This document shows, piece after piece, positions 38,401-50,100 of a stretch of DNA of 64,000 bases (its first letter is position 1; each line of letters begins with the position of its first letter). Origin of the DNA: Aeromonas sp. RU39B (GTDB lineage: Bacteria; Pseudomonadota; Gammaproteobacteria; Enterobacterales; Aeromonadaceae); the NCBI RefSeq assembly GCF_900156095.1, contig NZ_FTMJ01000001.1:372001-436000 (forward strand), read 5' to 3'. The position numbers and the translations under genes are program-made. Below the pieces are notes generated by a model. It searched no databases, was not told the origin of the DNA, and worked only from the letters and a program-made list of their open reading frames with translations.

Positions 38401-39787
38401 GCGCAATCAGACATTGCCGTCGTCGGAGCATCTCGACTACGTCGATGACAGCGCCGCAGCGGTGCTGCTCACCACCCCGACGCGCGCCCGTATTTTGCTC
38501 TGGTGCAGCTTTGGCTTTTTCATGGTGGCGTTACTGTGGGCTGGCTGGGCCAAGCTCGATGAAGTGACTGTGGGCCAGGGCAAGGTGATTCCCTCGATGC
38601 AACTGCAGGTGATTCAGAACCTGGAAGGGGGCATCGTCAAAGAGGTCATGGTCAAAGAGGGGCAGGTTGTCGAAAAGGGGCAGCCGCTGCTGCGCATCGA
38701 TGACACCCGTTTTCGTTCTGATTTTCGTGAACGCGAGCAAGAGGTGGTGACGATTCGCGGTGATGTGGCGCGCCTTAAGGCCGAGATCGCCAGTGTCAAA
38801 GTGAATGTGGCAGATGGGGTGCCTTGGCGCGATCAGGTCAAGGTGGAATCACAGCAAATCGAGTTTCCAGACGGGTTTGAGAAGGTGTTTCCTGATGAGG
38901 CGGCCCGCGAGCATTCAGTACAAAACGAGCGACTTAACAATCTGGCCAACCAGCTGTTTATTCTGGGTCAGCAGATCCAGCAAAAAGAGCAGCAGATTGT
39001 CGAGGTGAACTCCAAGATCAAGACCATCGGCCGCAGTGTCGAGCTGGCCAGCAAGGAGCTCAATATCAGTCGCCCGCTAGCCAAAGAGGGGATTGTGCCC
39101 CAGGTCGAGCTCATCAAACTTGAGCGGCAGGTCAATGAGATGCAGGGGGAGCTGGAGTCTAACCGCTTGATGTTGCCTAAAGCCAACTCCGAGCTGCGCG
39201 AGGCGATTCTCAAGCGCAACGATGCCGCACTTAAATACCGGGCCGATGCCCAGACCGAGCTCAACCAGCAGCAGGGTAAGCTGAGCCAGCTGTCAGAAGG
39301 TCAGGTGGGGCTGCGTGACCGGGTGGATCGCACCACGGTGCAGGCGCCGGTCAAAGGTACGGTCAAAGCCATCAAGGTCAATACGGTTGGCGGCGTGGTG
39401 CAACCCGGTATGGACATGATGGAGATCGTGCCACTGGAAGATACCCTGCTGGTTGAGACCAAAATTTCTCCAAAAGATATCGCGTTTATCAGACCCGGGC
39501 TGGACGCCGTGGTTAAATTTACTGCCTATGATTTCACCATCTATGGTGGTCTGAAAGGCAAAGTGGAACAGATCAGTGCGGATTCCATTCAGGACGAGAA
39601 GGAAAATACCTTCTATCTGGTGCGGATCCGGACTGATAAAAGTTACTTGGGCGATGAGCAACACGCACTTCCCATCATCCCCGGTATGTTGGCCAGTGCT
39701 GATATCATCACTGGTAAAAAGAGTGTCCTTGAATACCTGCTGAAACCCATTTTGCGGGCCAAGCAATCGGCACTGAGGGAACGATAG
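38393..39787 (+). CDS. lapC: Type I secretion membrane fusion protein, LapC type
   Basis: This 464-residue HlyD-family adaptor spans the periplasm. After a cytoplasmic start and one membrane helix (about 27-50) comes the lipoyl half-motif VIQNLEGGIVKEVMVKEGQVVEKGQPLLRIDD, given here in shortened form, then a long coiled coil (about 100-300) rich in Gln and Glu. The second lipoyl half starts at VQAPVKGTVKAIKVNTVGG, and the beta-barrel ends at IPGMLASADIITGKKSVLEYLLKP, the usual HlyD terminus. It links LapB to the outer membrane protein encoded next. Confidence 0.93.
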   Translation: MNKRNQTLPSSEHLDYVDDSAAAVLLTTPTRARILLWCSFGFFMVALLWAGWAKLDEVTVGQGKVIPSMQLQVIQNLEGGIVKEVMVKEGQVVEKGQPLLRIDDTRFRSDFREREQEVVTIRGDVARLKAEIASVKVNVADGVPWRDQVKVESQQIEFPDGFEKVFPDEAAREHSVQNERLNNLANQLFILGQQIQQKEQQIVEVNSKIKTIGRSVELASKELNISRPLAKEGIVPQVELIKLERQVNEMQGELESNRLMLPKANSELREAILKRNDAALKYRADAQTELNQQQGKLSQLSEGQVGLRDRVDRTTVQAPVKGTVKAIKVNTVGGVVQPGMDMMEIVPLEDTLLVETKISPKDIAFIRPGLDAVVKFTAYDFTIYGGLKGKVEQISADSIQDEKENTFYLVRIRTDKSYLGDEQHALPIIPGMLASADIITGKKSVLEYLLKPILRAKQSALRER

Positions 39788-39819
39788 TCAACCTAAGTAC
39801 AATGACGACTGGAGTGACT

Positions 39820-41136
39820 ATGAAAAAAACAATGGTTGCAGTTGTAGTGGGGAGCGCTCTACTGCTGCCTTGCCTGACCCAGGCACAAACCCTGGATCAA
39901 GCGGTGGCACAAGCGCTGACCACCCACCCGAAGATCAAGGAAGCCTTCGATCTGTATCAAGCGCGACTCCATCAGCATGATGGTGCCAAGGCCGGATACT
40001 ACCCGACGGTGGATGCGGTCGTAGGGGCGGGCTATAGCGATGTGAACAACAGTACGACGCGAGCCGGCGGTACCAACGCTGACCCGACTCAGAACCCGAA
40101 GGAAGCCGGCATCAGTCTGCGTCAGATGCTGTTTGACGGGTTTGATACCAGTAACAACGTGGCACGTACTGACGCAGAAGCCAATGCTCAGCGGCTGGCC
40201 ATGGTGTCAGAGGCTGAGAATACCGCGCTGCGTACCGCCGAGGTCTACATCAACGTGTTGCGGCAAAAAGAGATCCTGGAGCTCTCGAAGCGCAACTTGG
40301 AGATTCACGAGCAGATCAAGGGCGATATCACCAAGCGTACCCAGTCCGGCTTGGGCTCGACCGCAGACCAGACCCAGATCGAGGGTCGGGTGGCTCGGGC
40401 GTATGCCAATATGGCGGCAGCTGATAACAACTACCAGGACGCGGCCAGCGAATTTATCCGAGTCGTGAACGAGCAACCCAAGGATCTGGTGCAACCGACG
40501 CCAGATGCCAGCAAGTTGCCGGGATCGCTGGATAGTGCCCTCAAGGTGGCACTTGAGCACCATCCCACCCTGCTCTCTTCCCTGCAGGATGTGGAGGCAG
40601 CCAAGTACCAGTATGAAGGCTCCAAGGCCAACTTCTATCCCAAGGTTAGCCTTGAGGTAGATAAAACCTGGGATCAGGATAATGCCGGTCTCAATGGTGG
40701 TGATCAGGCGTTTACGGCCATGGTGCGGGTGCGTTACAACCTGTTCCGGGGTGGCGCCGACATGGCGCAGAATCAGGCAAGTTCAGCCCTGTATTCCCAG
40801 GCTAAAGACATTCATATGAATGCCTTCCGTCAGGTGGAAGAGGGGACTCGCCTTGCCTGGAACGCCCGCGAGTCGCTGGAGAAGCAAAAAGAGTATATCC
40901 AGCAGCACGTGGATGCGAGCTATGAGACGGTGCAGGCCTACAAGAAGCAGTTTGGTCTGGGGCAACGAACCTTGTTGGACGTGCTTAACACCGAAAACGA
41001 ACTGTTCGAGGCTCGCAAGAGTTTCATTACTGCCGAATATGACGCCATGTATGCGGATTATCGCGTAATGAACGCTACCGGCAATCTGCTTGATGCAATG
41101 CAGTTCAAGCAACCGACCGAGTGGGCGGCCAAATAG
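39820..41136 (+). CDS. lapE: TolC-family outer membrane protein of the adhesin secretion system (LapE type)
   Basis: The 438-residue product has a signal peptide (MKKTMVAVVVGSALLLP, cleavage after AQA) and the two-fold repeated helix-strand plan of TolC proteins. QTLDQAVAQALTTHPKIKEA opens the first repeat and LDSALKVALEHHPTLLSSL the second. The end FGLGQRTLLDVLNTENELFEARK is typical of type I secretion TolC homologues of the AggA/LapE group. ATG 39820 follows GGAG with a 5-base spacer. It completes the LapBCE channel. Confidence 0.93.
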   Translation: MKKTMVAVVVGSALLLPCLTQAQTLDQAVAQALTTHPKIKEAFDLYQARLHQHDGAKAGYYPTVDAVVGAGYSDVNNSTTRAGGTNADPTQNPKEAGISLRQMLFDGFDTSNNVARTDAEANAQRLAMVSEAENTALRTAEVYINVLRQKEILELSKRNLEIHEQIKGDITKRTQSGLGSTADQTQIEGRVARAYANMAAADNNYQDAASEFIRVVNEQPKDLVQPTPDASKLPGSLDSALKVALEHHPTLLSSLQDVEAAKYQYEGSKANFYPKVSLEVDKTWDQDNAGLNGGDQAFTAMVRVRYNLFRGGADMAQNQASSALYSQAKDIHMNAFRQVEEGTRLAWNARESLEKQKEYIQQHVDASYETVQAYKKQFGLGQRTLLDVLNTENELFEARKSFITAEYDAMYADYRVMNATGNLLDAMQFKQPTEWAAK

Positions 41137-41208
41137 TCTAAATGCAGAGCGGGGGCGCAGGTCGCCCCTTGCTCTTGTTTGAACTGAGCATCCAAGGAGC
41201 ATCTGATC

Positions 41209-41907
41209 ATTCCCGGTTCCCTGTCCCGACTTATTCGCCTGGGGCTGCTGGCCAGTTGTGTGGTCGCGTCGTGCTGGCTCATGGCCGACGGTCAGCTTAG
41301 CGCTGACGATCAGCGCATGGTCAACCGGGCCGAGCAGACCTATGGGCCGCGCGCAGCCAAACGGGTGGCGGCCTGGCGCATGCTGGCGCTGGAGGGAAAA
41401 CAGGCCAATTGGGATGAGAAAGAGCGCCTGCACAAGGCGAACGATTTTTTCAATCAGCTGCAGTTTATTGATGACAGCAAACTGTGGCGCAAGAACGATT
41501 ACTGGGCCACGCCGCTTGAGTTTCTCGGGGTGGCTGGCGGGGATTGCGAAGATTTCAGTATTGCCAAGTATTTCACCTTGCTGGAACTGGGTATCCCCGA
41601 TGAAAAAATGAGGATGGTGTACGTCAAGGCGCTGCGCTACAACCAGTTTCACATGGTGGTGGCCTACTACGAAACCCCCTCATCGGTACCGCTGATTTTA
41701 GATAACCTGATCCCCGATATCAGGCCGGCAACCCAGCGTAGCGATCTGGTGCCGATTTTCAGTTTTAACGGTAGCCACCTTTGGCTGATGAAAGCGCGTG
41801 GGCAAGGGGAGCTGGCGGGAAATGCCTCCCGGTTGAGCCTCTGGAATGAATTGCGCCAACGCATGACAGATGGCCGGTTGGCCAAAGCAAAACTCAAGCT
41901 CGAATAA
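41209..41907 (+). CDS. lapG: Periplasmic adhesin-processing cysteine protease, LapG type
   Basis: A transglutaminase-like cysteine peptidase (BTLCP) that releases the adhesin from the cell when not held by LapD. The triad is Cys113 (GGDCEDF), His148 (NQFHMVV) and Asp165 (LILDNL), with acidic residues beside the Cys for calcium. The start is unusual. A strong AAGGAG lies at 41194-41199, and the following in-frame codons encode a signal peptide (LSRLIRLGLLASCVVASCW), yet the codons at the proper distance are ATC (41206) and ATT (41209); the nearest GTG (41260) would remove most of the signal peptide. ATT 41209 is used here as the best-spaced candidate, giving 232 residues. Confidence 0.85.
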   Translation: MPGSLSRLIRLGLLASCVVASCWLMADGQLSADDQRMVNRAEQTYGPRAAKRVAAWRMLALEGKQANWDEKERLHKANDFFNQLQFIDDSKLWRKNDYWATPLEFLGVAGGDCEDFSIAKYFTLLELGIPDEKMRMVYVKALRYNQFHMVVAYYETPSSVPLILDNLIPDIRPATQRSDLVPIFSFNGSHLWLMKARGQGELAGNASRLSLWNELRQRMTDGRLAKAKLKLE

Positions 41908-41934
41908 ACGATTCATGGAGTGGATGCGTAATCT

Positions 41935-43860
41935 ATGACCCTTTACCGACAACTTCTGGCCACCATGGTGTTGCTGTTCGGACTGCTGTTCGTGGCTTCC
42001 TATTGGGTCCAGTTCAGCTCGACCCGCAGCTATCTGGCCGAGCAGCAGCAGACGACGGTCACCAATACCGCGACATCGCTGGGTTTGGCGTTGACGCCAT
42101 ATCTGGAAACCGGTGACAAGGTTGGGGCCGAGTCGGTGATCAAGGCGGTCTTCGATGGCGGCTATTACCGTGAAGTGCGGCTTGAATTACTGGCCTCTAA
42201 CTCTGTGATTTCTGAGGAGAACAGCCGCCAAATCGAGGGGGTACCGGATTGGTTTATCCATCTCGGACTGTTCCCTGACGTGGCCTATGAGACGGTGCTG
42301 ACCTCCGGTTGGTTGCAACTGGGTAAGCTGCGTATTGTTGGCCACCCCGGCCAGGCTTATTTCGAACTGTGGAGTGGCATGAGCCGGCTCGCCACCTGGT
42401 TTGTGGTGGCGTTTTTGGTCACGGTGCTGCTGCTGATGAGGGCACTGCGTTACCTGCTGCTACCGCTGCAGCAGATCTGCGAGCAGGCCGTCGAGATTGA
42501 GCAGCACCATTTCAATCACTCCATTCCGCTACCCAACACCTTTGAGCTGCGCCAGGTGGTGCAGGCGATCAATACTCTGTCCGGCAAACTGGCTGTGCAG
42601 TTTAAAGAGCAGGCCCAAGAGGCAGAGCACCTGCGTGAGCGGGTATATCGCGACGCGGTATCTGGTCTTGGCAATCGCGCCTACTTTGTCGGTCAGGTGA
42701 ATGCTTGGATTGCCGAAGGTGGTCAAGGCGGCGTGTTGCTGGTGGCGGTCGATCTGCTCGAAGATATCTACCGCAATGAAGGCTTTGCTGCCCGTGACAA
42801 CATGGTCAAGTCGATAGCCGGTGTTTTGCGCGACCTACTGCAAGGGAAGGAGGATTCGGCGCTGGCCCGTATTTCGGCGACTGAATACGCCGTGCTCTAT
42901 CCGACCGATGACAAGGATCGCCTGCGCGATCTGGCCGAGCAGATCAATGAGCGCATTGCCTCTTTGGTGGTCAACCCGATTGATGATGGCCAGGCTCTGT
43001 CGGTGGTTGGCGTGGTGATGCGTGAGCACAGTGAAGATCTCTCCGGGCTGTTGACCAAGGCCGACAATGCACTGACCCGTGCTCGCAGTGAACGCCGCGG
43101 CGCAGTGGTCATGGAGGGCGACGAGCGTGGCCATCAAATGGGACGACTAGCCTGGCGCGATCTGGTGCAGGAAGCGCTGCGCAGTGACTTGCTGCGCTTT
43201 AAAGCGCAACCTGCGTGCCGTTTTGCTGATGGTAGCGTCATCCATGCCGAGCTGTTTGCCAGTATCAGCAAGCAGGGGCATGACTATTTTGCCGGTCAGT
43301 TCATGCCGGCCATTGAACAGTTCAAGATGGGGGCCGAATTTGACCGCCATATCCTTGAAAAAGCGATGACTCTGCTGGATGCCAATCCCGAGTTGAGTCT
43401 GGCGATCAATATTATGAGTGGCAGTCTCTGTGCGCCGGAGTTTGTGCAGTGGCTTGAGTCTTCTCTGCCAACGGGCTCCAGCGTCAGGGGGCGGCTCTTC
43501 TTTGAAATTCCGGAAGTGGCGATCATGAAGCACCGTGATGAGGTGACCAAGATCATTAAGGTGATCCGTGACAATGGTTTTGCTTGGGGCGTCGATCACT
43601 ATGGCCGTCACTTCCAGTCGCTCGGTTATCTTGAAACGCTGCAGCCGGCTTACGTCAAGGTTGACCACGGCTATACCAGTCAGGTGCTGGAAGAGGACAC
43701 CGATACTTCCTTCCTGGCGGCAGTGTGCCGCACCGCCCACAATGCCGGAGTGATGACCATTGCCACCCGGGTTGAATACGAAGCGCAGGTCGCAGCATTG
43801 GCTGCACTGCATATCGACGGCTATCAGGGCTTTGTCAGACCCGCCACCGCGATTGAATAA
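41935..43860 (+). CDS. lapD: Cyclic-di-GMP receptor LapD (degenerate GGDEF-EAL)
   Basis: The 641-residue inner-membrane receptor has membrane helix 1 (about 7-25), a periplasmic LapD/MoxY-type domain (about 26-150), helix 2 (about 150-170), HAMP (about 170-225), GGDEF and EAL domains. Both enzyme sites are degenerate: the GGDEF loop reads SATEY (314-318), EAL reads ELF (439-441), and the usual DDFGTGYSS is VDHYGRHFQSL. That fits a receptor rather than an enzyme. In the Pseudomonas model c-di-GMP binding to EAL makes the periplasmic domain sequester LapG. It follows lapG by 27 bases, and a terminator closes the operon. Confidence 0.93.
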   Translation: MTLYRQLLATMVLLFGLLFVASYWVQFSSTRSYLAEQQQTTVTNTATSLGLALTPYLETGDKVGAESVIKAVFDGGYYREVRLELLASNSVISEENSRQIEGVPDWFIHLGLFPDVAYETVLTSGWLQLGKLRIVGHPGQAYFELWSGMSRLATWFVVAFLVTVLLLMRALRYLLLPLQQICEQAVEIEQHHFNHSIPLPNTFELRQVVQAINTLSGKLAVQFKEQAQEAEHLRERVYRDAVSGLGNRAYFVGQVNAWIAEGGQGGVLLVAVDLLEDIYRNEGFAARDNMVKSIAGVLRDLLQGKEDSALARISATEYAVLYPTDDKDRLRDLAEQINERIASLVVNPIDDGQALSVVGVVMREHSEDLSGLLTKADNALTRARSERRGAVVMEGDERGHQMGRLAWRDLVQEALRSDLLRFKAQPACRFADGSVIHAELFASISKQGHDYFAGQFMPAIEQFKMGAEFDRHILEKAMTLLDANPELSLAINIMSGSLCAPEFVQWLESSLPTGSSVRGRLFFEIPEVAIMKHRDEVTKIIKVIRDNGFAWGVDHYGRHFQSLGYLETLQPAYVKVDHGYTSQVLEEDTDTSFLAAVCRTAHNAGVMTIATRVEYEAQVAALAALHIDGYQGFVRPATAIE

Positions 43861-43876
43861 TCGTTTCTTTATAAAG

Positions 43877-43898
43877 AGCGCCTGCGGGCGCTTTTTTT
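43877..43898 (+). terminator. Terminator after lapD
   Basis: Stem AGCGCC, loop TGCG, stem GGCGCT, then six further T residues. It separates the secretion/regulation operon from the adhesin gene, which must have its own promoter in 43900-44100. Confidence 0.85.
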
Positions 43899-44105
43899 AT
43901 ACCTGTAAGTTGCCATCAAGCCCCAAATGGTGAGAGAGACTGTTTGAGTATTATTTTTATCTGATTGATTTTTAAGGGGGTGAAAAACCTTTCGCTTATT
44001 TCGAACGATTGATTGATCGACCAGCCTTTTTTTTGCGCGGGTACTCATGGAGCTCCCTGATCTAGGGTAGGGCATAACCGTGTGCCAGACAGGGGAGAGT
44101 CAATC

Positions 44106-47100
44106 GTGCGTACTCAAATATTCGAGCAGGCTGTGGTGGTCAATCATATCAACGGCCAAGCGTGGATCATGAACGGCCAGGTTCGTGGGGCGCCGATCAA
44201 AGATGGCGATCTGCTTGCTCCCGGCACCGTGGTCACACTGGATGATTCGGCGCGGCTTGAGACCGAGCGGGCGCCAGCGCCGCTACCCAAAGAGGGCGCA
44301 GATAATGCGCCGGCAGAGGAGGCGTTGGCCGCTTTGGCAGGTCAGGATGCTGCTGCCATTGCGCGTGCCATCTTGGAGGGGCGTGACCCGACCCAGGGCT
44401 TTGCAGCGCCTGCAGCCGGTGCAGCCGGTGGTGGTGTCGTGGGCGGTAGCGGTAATGCCGGCTTTGTCACCGTGGATCGCACTGGTGATGCGACGCTGGC
44501 CGAGTCTGGATATGACTCGACCTATCAGGCCTCCCCTGTCGCCACTATCGGTGCTGCCGGTGAAGCTATTTTGATCAATCAATTGGCTGATGGCGATGAG
44601 GCGGTGACGGTGGTTGAAGATGGTGAGGTAAGCGGTAATTTGCTCGCCAACGCCGACAATCCGGATGGGCCGGATGATGCCTCGATTGTTAGCTACAGCT
44701 GGGGCGTAAATCTGAATGTGCCCGCAGGGGTGAGTGCCGTTCTCACCGGTATCGGTACCTTGCTGGTCAATGCCGATGGCTCTTATACCTTTACGCCGGC
44801 TGCTGATTATGACGGCGCTGTGCCGGTAGTCACCTATCTGGTGACCGATGGTGAAGATACGGTGACCTCCACCCTGCAAATTACCATTATCCCCGGCGAT
44901 GATCCTGTGGTCTTAAGCGGCCTGGATGTGGCCGGTGGTGAGTTGACGGTCTCTGAGGCCAACTTGCCGGCGGGTTCTTCACCGGATGAGGCATCCCTGA
45001 CCCAAAGTGGCACATTCACGTTTTCGGCCAAGGATGGGGTCGCCACGCTGAGCATTGCCGGTGTCGATCTGATTGTTGATGGGGTTGCCGTGACGCTGCC
45101 GGTGACCTTGACCACAGACCTTGGTAATACCCTGCAAGTGACGGCCGTGACCTACGATCCCCTAACCGGTAGCGGCAGCGTGACCTACAGCTATACCTTG
45201 CTGGAAAACGAAGATCATGTTCAAGCAACCGCCGATGACAGCCTGCTTGAGAGTCTTGTCGTCACGTTGGTGGATGAAGATGGTGATACCACCAGTGCCA
45301 GCCTCGATGTCACGGTATTGGATGATACCCCTTCCGTCAGCAGCAATGACGTGGTGCAGCTCGATGACGATGCGCTGGCTAATGGCAATGCTGGCGGGGT
45401 TGGTGATGATAGTGAAACCAGCACGCTAAGCGGCACGCTTAACTTTAGCACCGGTGCCGATGGCGGTACGGTGGCCTGGCAGACGGGCAGCGACGGGACA
45501 TTCACCTACACGCTAGCTGATGATGGCAGCACGCTGGAGGTACGGCAGGGCGATACGCTGGTGATGACGGTGGCGCTGGATAGCAGTACGGGCGCTTATA
45601 CCATTACCCAGCTGGCGGCGATAACTCACGAGACGGGGGATGATGAGAACAACGTCACCCTGAATCTGGGTTATGTGGTGACCGATGGCGACGGGGACAC
45701 GGCCACCGGCACGCTCACGATTAATGTGGATGATGATACACCGGTCGCCAGTGATGACAGTGCCACCGTGGTTTCGCCCGAGGGGCAGAATGTCAATGTC
45801 GCCTTCGTGCTCGATTTTAGTGGCAGTATCAATAACAGCGAATTGAAAGGCATGCTCTATGCCGTCAAACAGGCGGCTGCTGCGCTCTATAACTCGACCA
45901 CGGGTGAAGTGCGTATTGAGATTGTGATTTTCTCGGACGCGGCGATAGCTTACACCGTCAGCAGCTATGACGAGCTGACCACACTGTTGACCTCTCTACA
46001 GGACCACCGTCCGTTAAGTGGTTACACCAGTTTTAGCGACGCTGTTGAATCACTGATGGCAACGTATAGCGCCGAGGAGGGGTGGAATAATCAGGTCTTT
46101 TTTGTCAGTGACGGCAATGCCAATCTGGATACTGGTAGCAACGGTCAGGCTCTTGATGACAGCATTGCCCAGAGCTGGAGTGAGTTTGTCAGTGATGGCG
46201 ACATCAATATCACCACGATCGCCGTGGGTAAGCGCAGCGAGCTCGATACCACGCATCTGCAGCAGATCGACGTAGATGGCAGCACCAGCGTGGTGTATGT
46301 GGAGAACTTCGCCGCGCTGATCCCAACATTGACCAGTCTGGTATCCGGCACGCTCGTCTCCGGCAATGTGCTGGCTAACGATGAGTTTGGCGCTGATGGA
46401 TTGGGCCAGATTGTTTCCATCACGGTCGATGGGGTGACCTACACCTGGGATGGCAGTGATGCCATTACCTATGCCGGAGGAACGTACTCGGGCAGTGAAA
46501 TTACCATCTCGACTCAGCAGGGTGGCACGTTCACATTTAACTTTGCCACTGGTGACTGGACTTATCAGACGGCGACCTCGGTAGAGGGTGATTTTACCGA
46601 ATCCATCTCTTACTCCCTGGTCGACGGTGATGGTGACCCGACAGCGGCCACCCTGACTATTTTTGTAGAAGACAGTAGCCCGGTGGTCATCACGGCCGAT
46701 GAACAGGCCTTGCAGTCAGCCGATGCCACGATTGTCGAGGGGAACCTCAGCGCCCTCATCGTGGGCGAAGATCTTAGCAGTGCCATCTTCACTTTCTCGC
46801 ACGATACCTCTGCATTGGCCAGCCTGACGTCTAACGGCATCACCCTGACTTACAGTGTTAGCGATGATGGCAAAACATTGACCGCCACGGCCAATAATGA
46901 GGTGGTCTTTACTATCACGCTCGGGGTTGGCGGCGCGTTTACCTTTACCCTCTACTCGTCGCTTGACCATGGCAGTAGCAGCTCGCAACTGGTGTTCAAC
47001 TTTGCCAGCCTGCTAGAGGCCACCACGGCATCCGGCAGTGAACTAACCCTGGCTGGCGCGGCCCAGGTCATTATTGTCGATGACACCCCCTCTCTGACGG

Positions 47101-50100
47101 TCTCTGCGGTGTCGACGACGGACCTGACATTGCAAACCAGTGACAGCAATGCAACCCAAAGCGGCGGTACGCAAGATAGCGTAAATGTGAGCTCGGCCTT
47201 TGTGGCGGCAGTGAATGCCAACTATGGCGCGGACAGTGCTGGCTCGTTAGTGGTCAGTGGGTACAGTTTGACGCTACTGGCAAGCGACAGCGGACTGACC
47301 AGCGGTGGTGAATCGATAGTGCTGACGCTGGTGGATGGGGTGGTGATTGGGACAACTGCATTAAGTGGCGTCACCGTTTTTACCATCAGTATCGATGACA
47401 GTGGTGAGCTGGTATTGACGCAATCCGCTGCTATCGATCATGACGCCGGTGAGGATGTCGCATCGTTAGCCACGTCTCTTGTCGAGCTCACCGCCACCGC
47501 CACCGTCACAGACGGTGATGGTGATGTGAGTAGTAGCAGTATCACGCTGGATCTGGGGTCCTTGATCAGCTTTACCGATGCAGGGCCGAGCCTGAGTACC
47601 AGCGAGGTGGATGACACGGCATTGGTGTTGCAAACCACGGACGGCTCTGCCCAGACATCCTCCGTCAGTTTTGCCGCTGCCTTTGCGGCCGCCGTGAGCG
47701 TGGATTATGGCGCCGATGGTGCAGGCTCGACGGTCATTAGTCACTACGCGTTGGCACTCAGTGGTGACAAGGTCGATAGCGGCCTGACCAGTCAGGGCGA
47801 GACCATCTGGTTAACCTTGGTCGATGGTGAGGTGGTTGGTACCACTGAACATGGCACTATCGTGTTTACCCTGAGTGTCGATGACTCCGGCAACGTGACG
47901 CTGAGCCAATCTGCGGCTCTCGATCAGAGTGGCGAGCTGGCCACATTGGCTGATGAACTGGTGACGCTGACGGCTACGGTGACGGCTACCGATAGTGACG
48001 GGGATGAAGTAACCAGCACACTGTCGGTGGATCTCGGCGCTAATGTGCAGTTTGCCGATGCAGAACCGACGCTGAACGCTGACCAAGCCATTGTTTCAGA
48101 AGGGCACAAGAGTAGCGTCAATCTGCTGTTGATGGTCGATGTCTCAGGCAGCATGCTTGATCGCATCAGCTATAACGGACAGAGCATGACCCGCCTGTCC
48201 GCTACTCGCTTGGCGCTGACCACCCTGCTTCAGGAATATCAGGACAATAGTCAGGATGTCCGGGTGCGTCTGGTGCAATTTAGTGGCGATGGTAATCCAT
48301 CCACTGACGATGCGACGGCGCTGGGTAATGGCTGGCTGACGGTAGCTCAGGCGCTGACCTATATCAGCACCTTGGGCCAAGATACCAAATCAAGCGATCA
48401 GACCAACTACGACGCGGCGCTGGCCAAGGCGGAAGAGGCATTTGCCACGGGCGGTGCGCTAACCGGCGGGCAAAACGTCGCTTATTTCTTCTCTGATGGT
48501 GTGCCGAATCTGGGCGGCGGCATCTCCTCAACCGAGCAGCAATCCTGGCAGCAGTTTCTCAATCAGAACGACATCCTCTCTTATGCCGTCGGCATCGGCA
48601 GCAATGCCACATTGAGTAAGCTCGAACCGATCGCTTGGGATGGACAATTGGGTAAGGACATTGGCGCGGTTTCCGTGGTCAATGAGTCGCAGCTTGAGCC
48701 TGTTCTTAAAGACACGGTCGTGGTCTCGACGGTATCGGGGAATGTGTTGACCAACGACCAGGCCGGCGCGGATGGGTGGGCTAACCCGGCGTTGGTATCT
48801 GTCACCTACAACGAGCGGATCTATACCTTTGATGCAACCCATACCTCTTATCAGATTGCTGTTGAAGGGGGCACGCTGACCATCAGTCATACCGGTAGTT
48901 ACTCCTTTACCACCGATGGGACAGACATTAACGCACCGCTGGATATTGCGTTGATCTATACCGCAGCGGACAGCGATGGCGATGAGAAAAGCGCCACGTT
49001 ACATATTACGGTCACTGATCAGAGCGACGTTGTCGCCTATGACAATGCTGATGTGGCTGTGGTCAGACAGGTTGAGCAGACCATCACCCATACCACCGTG
49101 CTGGCCGACTTTGAACACGCCCACTCGGCAGGATCTTGGGAATTTGATACGTCGTGGTGGGATAGCAATGTGGTCTCTATCGATAGCCATCCGACCGCGG
49201 ATCAATGGGGCGTGCAGGGGGACGTTGAGCAACACCAACATGCACTGGTGATGACCGATAGCTGGTTTGCAGGGGAGACAGAGTTGTTAACTCCTGAGTT
49301 TGTGGTGAGTGGCAGTGGCCAGCTCTCTTTTGATGTTGATGTCGGCTGGTTGGATACCAAAAGTGCGCTGCAATGGGAAATCCTCGACAGTAAATCCCAG
49401 GCAGTGCAAAGCGGCCAGGTTAATCAGGACGGCACCATTACCTCGGCGCTGCTGACATCAGGCCGCTACCGGGTGCAGTTTACGCTGACGGATCGCACTT
49501 TCGATCTCGCTGCAGCCCGTGTCAGCATTGATAACTTGCAGCTTCTCACCATGTCGACGGTGCTGGTGACCGAGACCGTGGCGGCCAGTGGCAATGTGCT
49601 CACCGATGGCAACCAGAATGTTCACAGTAGTGATAGCTGGGGGGCGGTGGATGATCCGGGCAGCGAAGGGGCGACCCTGCAGATCTGGTCCGGCAGTCAC
49701 TACACCACGGTGACCGACGGTACTCAGGTTATCGGGAATTACGGCACACTGATCGTCGATGAAGACGGTAGCTATCAATACACGCCCAATACAGATCTGA
49801 CCTCAGTTGGCCAGCAAGAGGTCTTTACCTATCGACTGGTGCAGGCTGATGGTGACAGTGATGATGCCACATTGACGATTGATATCGGTGGCGGTCAGGG
49901 CAGTGCCAGCCAAAGCAGTACCAATCTGTCTACCCAAGGCGAGACCTTGGTCGGCACCCCCCACGATGATGTGCTCACTGGCCATGAGGGTGACGATCTG
50001 CTGCAAGGCTTGGCAGGCGATGATCACCTCGATGGCGGGGCGGGTAATGACCGACTGGAAGGCGGGGCCGGTAACGATATCCTTATCGGGGGGGATGGGG

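Noticed and set aside
41260..41907. LapG starting at the GTG at 41260
   Set aside because: It would lose most of the signal peptide and ignore the strong AAGGAG at 41194-41199; a periplasmic protease needs that peptide.
44082..44105. Adhesin starting at the GTG at 44082
   Set aside because: The ribosome binding site GGGGAG at 44092-44097 would fall inside the coding region; it is well placed for the GTG at 44106.
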